DNA of 47,383 bases from Nemertoderma westbladi (Eukaryota > Xenacoelomorpha > Nemertodermatida > Nemertodermatidae). The stretch spans positions 1 through 47,383 of the forward strand of contig JAUCBJ010004790.1 of NCBI GenBank assembly GCA_032718475.1. The letters are read 5' to 3'. The notes beneath the pieces are model-generated. The model saw only the letters and a list, made by a program, of their open reading frames with translations, ran no database searches and was not told the DNA's origin. The position numbers were made by a program, and so were the translations under genes. Numbering within the stretch: the first letter of the stretch is position 1; the number at the start of each line of letters is the position of its first letter. This document shows, one piece after another, positions 11,101 to 23,100 of the stretch.

Positions 11101-14100
11101 GATTAGGCAGAAGTGATTATGACAGTTTTATTGTTAAATTTCTGGATTACGTAACGCTCGTCTATGGACAAGCCGTAAATAATCCACCTATTTATTTCTC
11201 GCTCGTCTTGGTTACTATTAATAACAGAATGAATTATTAACTATTTCTTGTTGCAGTTAATTACCTAATATAAAGTATTTTTTATACTTGCTAGTATTTT
11301 CGTCAACATGTTAGTTATAATTTTTATAATTCTATTACATTTTTAAAATAGTTCAAAATTAATATACTAACTAGATTTTATTATTAGTAAATTGTTGTTC
11401 TAGAACATGTTAGCTCATTTATAAAAATGTTCCAGAAATTTGGTATATAATTGCGAAAATGTTCGTTCATCGTGAACAAAACATACAAATACAGTATAAA
11501 TAAAGGCCAATATTATATATTATACATCTTTTTAAGTAATCCAGAAATTTAAAGAATAAAACAACATATTATATTGTGTAAAATTTGTACCTTTATCTCA
11601 CTTCGGTCCCTCGTTTCAATATTTCACTAACTCGCTTCGCTTGTTTGTGTAAATATTAACACTCGTGGCCGGCGTGAAATAAAGTCCTGCATTATACACA
11701 ATATAATATAATATAAATAGTTATCATTCGCTGAAGGATTTTATTTCCGTATACTACTGTAACACAAGAACATTGTAATATTGTGTTTATTGTTAATGTG
11801 AGCATATTGAACGAACAACATCACATCATACTTTGTATTTTTAAGGATCGTTTCTAATATAACACGCATATTCAATTTTTTCTCGTGATTTTTAGTCCCA
11901 CCTTGCGTAGGATTTAAATTCATTTTTGTATTTCCAGTATATCCAATTCCAGTATATCCACCAGTATGTCACCGCGTCATTCTAAATATAATCCCATGAC
12001 GTCATTCCAATACACCCTATAACTATTTCACAATTCTATAACTTACTAATATGAAATAGGTTAGAATCGAACCAGCGGCCTTTCAATTCACAACCCGACG
12101 CGTATTCCCCTACACTAATTGGGTACGAGATGAAAGTGTTAAGTCATGCTTTCATGTTAAAAGGATGTTTTAGAAAGTTTAAATGTTTAATTACAAATAA
12201 TTCCCCACAAATAAATAAAATCAGATTCTCCATTGTTCATTAATAAGCACTTTAAAGCTTTTACGGCCCTCGTTTTGTTATCACGCGTGCCCGTAACGCT
12301 ATAAAGTGATATTTTCTAACTACTACTAGGTCGAGCGAACTCGGACAGGGGAAATGAGATCCTTCCAGGCTTCCCGATTCTCCATAGTTGTCGCAATTTC
12401 GTTTCTCCCAAGTTCAGTATCCCTTTCAAGTTGATCTATATATGTTATGGCAGGTCGTCCACGACTACGCTTTCCATGAGTTGGTTGCCAGAGAAGTAGA
12501 TCTGGTATGACCTCGTCTTTACTTCGCCAGCAGTGCCCACTGAATCTTAATCTGCGTTCACGGAGGGTGGTTGATACAGGTGGTATTGTACCATAAATCT
12601 CGGCGTTTGTCATGTGTTGTCTCCAGCTGATGTTTAGGGCTGCCCTTAGTAGTCTTGTGTAGCAACCATCAATTCGTTGTTCGAAGTGATTTAGTCAGTG
12701 TCCAGGTCTCACCCCCGTATAAAAATACACTTTCCACTGTGGCTCGAAAGAACTTGGTCTTCAGGTGCCTGGAGAGATCTGATTTCCACATGGAATCCAT
12801 TTTTGATAGAGCTACCCAAGCCTTTGCTTTCCTAACATCTATGTCCTTTTTGCTACTCTCTATCCACGATCCAAGGTACTGGAAGTCGTCGACCTTCCTT
12901 AGTTGATTATTATCAATGGTTGTCAAGTTTCCATCAACATTAAAGGTCATGAATTCGGTCTTTGTAGCATTTATATGCAATCCAACCTCCTTAGCAGCCC
13001 TCTCCACTTTATTTAGTAGAAGCTGTGCATCTGCTAGCGTATTAGAGAGCAGGGCGATGTCATCCGCAAAGTCGGTGTCTGTGACTGTAGTTGCCGGATA
13101 TCTACTACTTCTGCGTTCTTGAAGTGTGAATCCCAGATCTTCACCCTTTGTGGCCGTCCTCATTGCGTAATCCAGCACAATTACAAATAGTAATGGTGCT
13201 AATGTGTCACCTTGCAGTACGCCAGCCAGGATTGAGAAAAACTCAGTTTCACCATCTGGTGAGAGTACCTGCGCTTCTGTGTCACAATATAACAATCCAA
13301 TGCCAGCAACAATTACTTCTGGTATTCCATAAGCTCTTAAGATTTCAAGCATTTTACCTCTATGGATGGAGTCGAATGCCTTCTTGAAGTCCACAAAAGT
13401 CATGACTGCGGGGAGATTCTTTGACTTAATTCCTTCAATCAGTCTCCGTAGTGCAAGTATCTGAGCTATTGTTGATCTACTTGGTCGAAATCCGTTTTGG
13501 CTCTTACGCAGTAGTTTCTCTATGTGAGGCCTAATCCTATATAGAATCATTTTATTGTATATTTTGGCAGCTACCACAAGCAGACAGATCCCACGATAGT
13601 TTGTTGGTATGCCGAGGTCTCCTTTCTTGGGGAGAGGCTTTAGTTGACCTTGAGTCCAAATTGGTGGTGGCTTTTCCCCTTTTAACATCCGGTTGCAAAC
13701 ATTCAATAATGGTCTACTGTATTTAGCACTCCGGTTTTCCATACCTCCGCTGGGATTTCATCTAATCTACTCGCTTTATTATTGGACATGCTTTTAATGC
13801 TTCTTTGGAGTTCGGCAGGTGTGAAGTCCCCTGTTTCTATAGGTAATGTCTTGTCATATATTTTCCTTGTAGGGCTGACCTCGATGTTTGGTGGCTGCCC
13901 AAGCAAGTTGCTGAAGTGATTTGTCCACTTCCCAACACGTTCTTCAGGACTATCGGCTTTGAGGCGCCCCTTTGCACAACTTTTCCGACCAGATACCTCA
14001 TTTACAGTTTGCCAGGTAAGTCTTGATTGTTGCTGTATGTGAGCAGTTGTAATTGCTTCAGTTTTATCCTGTATGTACTTTTCCTGGCTGATGTTGTTGG

Positions 14101-17100
14101 CCAATTTAAGATCGTCCTTAGCTTTCTCAACCTTGTTAATGTTTTCGGTTGTTGGTTGTTCGGTTTTAACTTTGTAGGCTATCTTAAGATCTTCTCTCTT
14201 ACAAGTAACCTCAGAGTTTTGCCATGGCACATACTGTTTTCGTTTAGGTTTCTGGGGGATATGCCTCTTAGCTGATTCCTTGTGGGCTGTTATTATATTC
14301 TGGTATATTGAATCGGTGGATTGGTCTTCATCCATTGACTGAAGTGCTTCAAAGCGGTTTTGAACTTCTACTGTATAAGGATCTTTTACAGCATTGTCAG
14401 TTCTGAGTTTCTCCCAGTCATAGTTGATTTGCTTGCTTGTCCTGGGTTTGCTGGCTCTCAAACTGAGTCTGATCTCTGCAGTCACAATTCTGTGGTCCGA
14501 ACCAATTAGGTTGAACGAGCTGTATGCCTCGCAGTTGATCATGCTATTTCTCCACTTTTTGTTTATAAGGATGTAATCCAGTTGTGCTTTGGTTCCATTA
14601 GGGTATTGAAAGGTCCATAGCTTCCCCTTACTCTTTTCGAATGTGTTGTTTGTTGGCATCAATTCACATTCTTCCATTAGGTCTAAGAGTAAGCACCCAT
14701 TTCTGTTAGAACTGGTGTTATAGGTGTAACCATTGATGTCTTCTGGGCCAATTTGCGCATTCAGGTCACCAGCAATGACTTTAACATTGTGTTTCGGGAT
14801 GTCCTTAATAAGTCCAGTCAGTTCTTCATAAAACTTGACTGCTTGTTCTGGCTCTGATGCATTGGTTGGACTGTAGCAACATATAACTGTTGTCTTGGGA
14901 TTCCCATCAAATGTTGCGATCATAACCCTGGAATTTATAGATTCGATGTTGTTTAGGGTCTTAAGTGCAAATGGGCTTAGCAGAATTCCTACTCCACCAA
15001 TTCCTACTCCACCTACTCCACATGCATTGGCCGAGTTTCTTACTGCTGAGCTTGTTACTAACGTCCATCCATTTCCAATGTCATTGTACTTCATGGCAGT
15101 GTCTTCATGACAAATCCGATGTTCTTGGATGCAGATTATGTCGATGTTATATTCCATTGCCAGAGCGACCATGTCATGTCAATGACGTATATAGTAGTTA
15201 GTAGTTATATATTTGATTAATGTGGTTACATGAACCAGCAATCCTATGGCTGCAGTACCCAATCAATACTAACGTGGTTTTTACATGAACCAGCATTCCT
15301 ATGGCTGCAGTACCCAATCAATACTAACGTGGTTACATAAACCAGCATTCCTATGGCTGCAGTACCCAATCAATACTAACGTGGATTTTACATGAACCAG
15401 CATTCCTATGGCTGCAGTACCCAATCAATACTAACGTGGTTACATGAACCAGCAATCCTATGGCTGCAGTACCCAATCAATACTAACGTGGTTACATAAA
15501 CCAGCATTCCTATGGCTGCAGTACCCAATCAATACTAACGTGGATTTTACATGAACCAGCATTCCTATGGCTGCATTACCCAATCAATACTAACGTGGTT
15601 ACATAAACCAGCATTCCTATGGCTGCATTACCCAATCAATACTAACGTGGTTACATAAACCAGCATTCCTATGGCTGCAGTACCCAATCAATACTAACGT
15701 GGTTACATAAACCAGCATTCCTATGGCTGCAGTACCCAATCAATACTAACGTGGTTACATAAACCAGCAATCCTATGGCTGCAGTACCCAATCAATACTA
15801 ACGTGGTTACATAAACCAGCAATCCTATGGCTGCAGTACCCAATCAATACTAACGTGGTTACATAAACCAGCAATCCTATGGCTGCAGTACCCAATCAAT
15901 ACTAACGTGGTTACATAAACCAGCAATCCTATGGCTGCAGTACCTAATCAATACTAACGTGGTTACATAAACCAGCAATCCTATGGCTGCAGTACCCAAT
16001 CAATACTAACGTGGTTACATAAACCAGCAATCCTATGGCTGCAGTACCCAATCAATACTAACGTGGTTACATAAACCAGCAATCCTATGGCTGCAGTACC
16101 CAATCAATACTAACGTGGTTACATAAACCAGCAATCCTATGGCTGCAGTACCTAATCAATACTAACGTGGTTACATAAACCAGCAATCCTATGGCTGCAG
16201 TACCTAATCAATACTAACGTGGTTACATAAACCAGCAATCCTATGGCTGCAGTACCCAATCAATACTAACGTGGTTACATAAACCAGCAATCCTATGGCT
16301 GCAGTACCCAATCAATACTAACGTGGTTACATAAACCAGCATTCCCCAATCAATACTAACGCTCCTTTTTGAAATCTCCCTCGGTTGTCTAATTTAAGTT
16401 CAATTGATTCTCCAGATTCCCCATAGAGAGTGACAAACACACCAGCTCCGGTATCACCATCCCCAATGTCACTTGTGTAAACAGCTATCCGATAAATTAT
16501 GGCTGCATAGTATAATAAAGATTTAAAACATTTATGCGCGTTTTTATTTTCGCATTATTATGTTTCTGTCAACATGAATACTGTATGTATGTAAGTTTCT
16601 GTTATTCATTAAAGTATGCCCTTACATTGCGTTTGGTCTGCATACTTACAGTTACACTACTATGGCTATCGTTACCATTGACAATAGTCAGCGGTGTATT
16701 TAATGGGATTTGGTTTTCAGTGTACCTATTTATTGACACTCCCTTCAGTCGAGCTTTTCTAGATAGAATTGTTAAACAAAAATACAATTGCAAACGCAAT
16801 TAATAGTATGTTTCAAGATTTTTTTATAAAAAAAAAAAATACAATAATACTTAATTCAAACTTAATATTGCTATTTTGAAATAATCATTTTTCACAACAC
16901 TAGGGCACTATGTGGGTGGTACCTTTTATGTTATCACTGAATGATATTTACGTAATTAGTTTACGTACTTATCTATGAAATTATCAACATAATTTTAATA
17001 TAGGTATTTATCAGCTCGGCGTTTAATTTATTTATTCATAGACACAGGGACAAGGCAGTTTGTTTGTTGTTTTTTTCCCGATGTATATCTATACTACTGT

Positions 17101-20100
17101 TGTACTTATCTATTGAAAATATAAGATCAATCAATACATTAAGTAATATAATTAATTACCTTGACAATTTCTTCCATCTCCAGAATATCCCGGGTTACAG
17201 ATGCAGACAAAACTACCTTCAGTGTTCGTACAGGCCGCATTGGTATCGCAGTTGTGGGTGTTAGTTATGCATTCATTATCGTCTAAAATTTATGTTAAAT
17301 ATCTATCACTTTAGTAAAGATAATAATTGCATGTTATTAATGGATAAGTGTAAGTAACTACTTGGTCGATGGGTCTTTGACAGTGGAAATAAAGTCCTTC
17401 CAGACTTCCCGATTATCAATGATTGTAGCAATTTCGTTTCTAGTCCAGTATCCCTTTCAAGTTGGTCTCAAGGGTTAATCCTTGGTTTCGGAGATCTGAA
17501 GGGCAGGAGTAGTGCCAGTACTGCTATACTAAAAAGCCGCTGCTGTCAGGGCATGGTGCGATTTTTTAGGTCATTTGGTGCCATATAGATATGCCTTGGG
17601 TAATCCTTTGTCCAGCTGATGAGGTGTCGAGATTACCGCGTACTGGGTCTCAGACACCGAAACGCAACCATATTTTTGATAAAATTAATTATTTTTGCCC
17701 TAGTCCTACCCCTGTACGGCGACAAAATGTCATATATTTTTCTATAGAATATAGGCTTAGCTTTTGTGCAGTATACTACCGGTATCATTTAGTGTATGGC
17801 GGTTGGGTTAGGGTGCGATACATACCTGTATGTTGAGCATGTTTTAATATATTTGTTTTTTGTTTATGTCGTTTTTGTTTGTATTGTTTGTGTTGTTTTT
17901 TGATGGCCTTAGGGTTGAGCACTACTTTGGGCGTAATGTCCTGATCCTATGTTTTTTGTTAGTTTGTGGGGTGTAAGACTCTAGTGTTTTACCCATTTAG
18001 TTTATATATATACCGAGTCCCCATTAGTCAGTATGTCGGTACATTAGACAATTATCATATTATGAAGTGTAGAGCAGAATTCCGACATTCACTGCAAATT
18101 GTAAAATCTAATATTTTCTTTATTCTTTATACTGTGTGTGTTTGCCCCAGCAACCTACCAGTATTTTCCCATTGGTATCACTGATTTATTCATGGGCCAG
18201 AAATGGGGTTTGGGCCAGAAAGGTCATCAGGAAAGGGACTCAAAGAATTGTTGGCTGCTCTCTCTCCAGTAGGGGGTGAGACAGGCAGCCGGTCAGGAGT
18301 TAACTGACGCCTGTGAGGCCGATTGTGTCCGGTAATTCCACTGGCCTCTAGTGGCCGGACCTCCGCATTGCTAATGTAATCCATAGTGGGGGTTGGGGGG
18401 TGCTTTTTTGCCGAGTCAGCTCTCGGGGCAAATACCACACCCTGGTTTGCCATTCCACAGGGTGGGTGTCGCAATGGAGTCAGATATGAGGCCCATCACC
18501 CATATCTACCCTGGCGCACATGACCCACCATTGGCTGTTGCAGCTCATCTGCTGGGTCATGCCCTGTACCCTTGCTGCCAGGTGCAGGTCGCAGTGAAGT
18601 GCTCTCAGAGTGGACATGAGAACACTCTGCTCCTGACCAGCCATTGGTAGATCACCATCTGCCTGGTCAGGCCATATACCCCTGCAGCCAAGTATATGGG
18701 TCCTTAATCCAGGACCAAGGGCGTCGTTATCCCAGAACGAAGGGGGTCCTAGTTACAGGGCCAGATTTGCCCTAGTAAGAGGGTCTATGCAGCTACAGGT
18801 GGCACATCCTTTATGCTGCATGGAGGTGGCAAGTTTTCTTGATCAATGACCTAGAATACCTGACCTGACCTGATGACCTACATGACCTGATTTTGTTTAC
18901 GATGACAAAATGTTATATATTTGTCCATAGAATATAGGCTTAGCTGTTGTGCAGTATACTACCGGTAGGCCTATCATTAAGTGTATGGCGGTTAGGTTAT
19001 GGTTAGGTTAGGGTGCGATACATACCTGTATGTTGAGCATGTTTTAATATATTCGTTTTTTGTTTATGTCATTTTTGTTTGTATTGTTTGTGTTGTTTTT
19101 TGATGGCCTTAGGGCTGAGCAGTGAGCACTACTTTGGGCGTAATGTCCTGATTCTATGTTTTTTGTTATTTTGGAGGGTATAAGACTCTAGGCTCTTACA
19201 ATTAGATTTTATATATATACCAAGCCCCCATGAGTCAGTATGTCGGTAAATTAGATTATAATACAAGTAATGTAATTAATTACCTTGACAATTTCTTCCA
19301 TCTCCAGAATATCCCGGGTTACAGATGCAGACAAAACTACCTTCAGTGTTCGTACAGGCCGCATTGGTATCGCAGTTGTGGGTGTTAGTTATGCATTCAT
19401 TATCGTCTAAAATTTATGTTAAATATTTATCACTTAAGTAAAGATAATAATTGCATGTTATTAATGGATAAGTGTAAGTAACTACTTGGTCGATGGGTCT
19501 TTGACAGTGGAAATAAAGTCCTTCCAGACTTCCCGATTATCAATGATTGTAGCAATTTCGTTTCTAGTCCAGTATCCCTTTCAAGTTGGTCTCAAGGGTT
19601 AATCCTTGGTTTCGGGGATCTGGGCCGAGTAACTCAAAAAATCTTGAGATTGACCTTGAAATCCACTTCAAGGTCACCTTGAAACTCAAGTTTTACCTTG
19701 ACTAAGATTTTCTTGAGTTTCAGTCAAGCGGGTAACTCAAAGCAATACTTAGTCAAGGTTATACTTGAAATTTCAAGGCTCACCTTGAGAATTAAAGAAG
19801 GACGAAGTATTTGTTTATTTCAGCAGTTGCCTAGGTTTTGCAGTGAAGCCCATTGTGTATACCTGCAATAATATACAGTAGGCCTACTCAATACAGTACG
19901 TTAAAGCGTTAAACACACTGTTAATAATAATAATAATATATATTTATATAGCGCTAATACCAAAATAAGATATTTAAGCTCTAAGCGCTTTATTTCTAAA
20001 AATGAAATTTAAAAATGCAAACATTTAAAAACAGTCATTGCGATCTTGAAGTCGATTCTACACTTCTTAACTGGCAACCAATGTAATTGCTTTAAAACTG

Positions 20101-23100
20101 GTGTAATATCGTGACCATAGAGCCAGAACAACACATACCACAATTTTTCAAAAAAAATTTTTTTCACCAAAATTACTCAAGATGGCGTTCTACATCTTAT
20201 GTTAAAATCCTAGACTTGTATGTCAGTTCGTTTAGGAGATATGGAAAACCAGAACAACCCACACAACATAGAAGTTGAAAACTGTTAGAGGTAAAACAAC
20301 ACATACCACACTTTTCCCTATCATACTTTGCCAGGAAAAACACCATTCAATAGTCGAGGAATGACGTGAGTTCTTATGTTTCTGTGATAAAATCCTAGAG
20401 GTAAAACAACACACACAGACTAGAGTTAATGTTAAATTTCAGTATGTGTTGTTTTGTCTCTTTGGAAAATAACGAAAAAAACAGTTTTTTTCATTAACAA
20501 AATTTATTTTGAATGCTAGCCACTATTATAAAATGTATCATGGTATCTTCCCAGACCTCTGTCGAAAAAATCAGGAGACGGGATCCATATAGAGGGAAAT
20601 GAGAAGGTTTTTTGCATTTTTCTCGAAACCACATTTTTTGGTGAGTGTTGTTCTGGCTCTTTGGTCACGATATGATCCCTCCTACCGATTTTACATAGTA
20701 ACCGCGCAGCACAGTTTTGGACGTATTGTAATCGCTTTATGGACTTATTGGATAATCCGAAATAAAGAGCATTATTGGAGTCCAATCTAGATGATATCAA
20801 TGCGTGAATTACTGTTTTAAGATGGTTTTTAGGTAGGTATAACTGTATGCGCGACAAGTTTCTCAGTTGATGAAAGCAACTACGAACTACATTAGAGATT
20901 TGTTTATCAAACATCATATGTTGATCGACAACAAAGCCAATATTCCGTGCAGAGGAAGTATTAAACACCTGGTTATTTTCAATATGCAAACTTTGAGTTG
21001 GCACTAGTTGGGAGAACTTTGACTGACATACTATGAATTCTGTTTTGTCAGGGTTCATCTTCATCCAGTGTCTAGTCATCCATTGCTTTACTTCAATTAT
21101 ACATTTTTCACCTAACAGTATCGCATTAGACATGTTTTCACGCTTGAACGAAATATATATTTGTGTATCGTCGGCATACAAATGATACCCAAGACCATAT
21201 TTAGCAATAACGCGGGATAGTGACCGAGTTTACAGTGTGAAAAGCAAGGGTCCAAGTACCGAACCTTGTGGTACACCATACCGCAATGTTCTGGAAGCAG
21301 ATTGTGCTGAGCCTATCTGAACCTTCTGTATCCGATCTGACAAATAAGATTTGAACCAATTTAGAGTCTGGCCGTAGATACCAAAATCGTAAGCAATATA
21401 TCGTGATCGATCGAATCGAAAGCAGCGGATAGATCTAGCATTATCAAAATAACACTCTCACCATCATCAATGCATCGTACTGTACGGTCTCAACACTGTG
21501 TGCGCTACGATAGGCACTCTGAAAAGGTTCATGTAGTGAGTTTATAGTTAAATTATGCATTAACTGTCTTGCGACTACTCTCTCCGTGAGTTTAACTTTA
21601 TACTTCAGATTAGATATTGGTCTGAAGTTGTTTAGAACATTTGGATCAAGGCGCACTGTCTTAATAAGGGGCCGTAATATTGACTCCTTGAAGAGGATCG
21701 GTACTTTTGCAGTAGAGAATGACAAGTTGATGATTAATACAAACACTGGAATTAATAAGTGGATGCAACCCTTCAGGATTGTAGAAGGCTAGCTAGTGAT
21801 TTTGCAAGTTAGCTATTATTACAAAAAAACAATTTATTACACATAATTTCAATTAATTTCTGAAATTTTTTTTTTAATGATAGCTAAACTTGTAAAATCA
21901 CTAGCTAGCTTGAAAATAATTATCAATATTATCAATGTTTATAGATAATTAAACTATTTATTAACATAACAAATAATTTCTAATAAATTTATTTTTTTTA
22001 AATGTTCTAGAACAAAAAATATTTGTTCTAGGACATTTTTTTTTACAAAACTATAGCTAATTTGATATAGAAAATTTAAAAAAAAGTAGCAAAAACTAGC
22101 TACTACCAAAAAATCCCGGTCATGGGTACCCATACTCGTAGAAGTGCCGCTGTACAGTATAACTCTAGCTACAGTATCATTCATTATATTCATGATCAAC
22201 TGAGTTTTATTTAGAAATTTCTGGGGTATTCTGCAAAAATGCCGCTTACGGTACCGGTAGCGGAAGGCTAACAGCTAACTGCTGAAACATTGATTTGAAG
22301 ATACCTTGAAATTTGAAAGTACCTCCATGGCTACCTTGAAATTTATCTCGAAACTTGAGTTCAACTCAAGTCAAGATATTTTGTGTTACCGGCTTGAAAT
22401 GTCAAGTTTACCTTGAGGAAAATCTGAAGTCTACCTTAAGGTTGACCTTGAAATATTTCAGATAGGAATACTAGTAAAATAGATTCAAGGTTAGTTTCAA
22501 GGTCAATCTCAAGATTTTTTGAGTTACTCGGCCCTGAAGGGCAGGAGTAGTGCCAGTACTGCTATACTAAAAAGCCGCTGCTGTCAGGGCATGGTGTGGA
22601 CCATCTTGGCCCATGATGGAAGAAAAATTCGGCCATGAACATAAAAAATTCTAAAACATTGTACTTACGGGTGCTCCGTTGTGTAGTAGGTCTTTTTGTA
22701 TATAGATAACAGAAAGTATATCGGTCTATGTAATTTGTTAAGCATACTCAATAGTACACTAAGGAGCTTATTAATTACGAACTTAAACTAAAAGTATTAG
22801 GTACCGGTGTGGCAGGAAAATATCACCCCGGTAGATTATGTCCCTCCCGGGCAAAATCACTTAGGAAATTATTCCCCCTAGTCAGAATATCCTAGAAGAA
22901 TATGCCCCCGGTCAAAATATCCTAGGAAATTATGCCCCCTCTTAGGAGATTATGTCAGGTTGTGCAGTTTGAAGGCCAACCGGTAAACAAAACCATAATT
23001 CTAACCAAAACATAAAAGAGAAAATAAATAACAAAACTTCACTTCCATTTCGTACCGTAAATTAAAGGAAAGGAGCAGGTTACTGTGGCGGTATTTTCTA

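Larger units (their letters stand above)
12322..15178 (-). mobile_element. LINE family A (RTE-like), 5'-truncated copy
   Basis: A non-LTR retrotransposon reading right to left. Its 5' end is cut just upstream of the endonuclease start and touches the minisatellite. Its 3' end finishes in CCTAGTAGTAG, the same TAG-repeat tail as family B. It lies inside intron 7 of the host gene in the same orientation as the gene. The apurinic-like endonuclease, reverse transcriptase and C-terminal domain are present but frameshifted twice. Fragments of the family also occur at 2766-3197 (plus) and as 3' relics at 17365-17470 and 19489-19594. Confidence 0.85.
19623..22533. mobile_element. 2.9-kb TIR transposon with 39-bp perfect ends, CTG target duplication and subterminal repeats
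   Basis: The element starts GGCCGAGTAACTCAAAAAAT and its last 39 bases are the exact reverse complement of its first 39. It is flanked by CTG at 19620-19622 and 22534-22536. The paralogous segment at 17139-17581 shows the empty site GATCTGAAGGG with a single CTG, so insertion and 3-bp duplication are directly visible. Both ends (19640-19800 and 22300-22510) are packed with ACCTTGAAA / CTTGAG motifs in both directions, like subterminal transposase-binding repeats. No transposase was recognised. The interior holds an L2/CR1-like LINE and a small hairpin. A 3-bp duplication occurs in CMC and Harbinger groups, but the superfamily is undetermined. Confidence 0.85.

Noticed and set aside
12655-15201. 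Several plus-strand frames between 12655 and 15201.
   Set aside because: They are antisense shadows of the LINE A pol frames.
15216-16360. CRISPR-like array.
   Set aside because: Units are full-length 52-bp tandem repeats without unique spacers in a eukaryotic intron.
16534-16803. 89-codon plus-strand frame with hydrophobic stretches.
   Set aside because: It lies antisense within intron 6, has no recognised domain, and hydrophobic frames are common in AT-rich DNA.
17616-17668. A second hammerhead-like motif on the plus strand (CTGATGA, GGTGTC...GACACC, GAAACGC).
   Set aside because: Both core strings and a long stem II are present, but no pairing partner for stem I or stem III and no NUH cleavage triplet could be found on either side.
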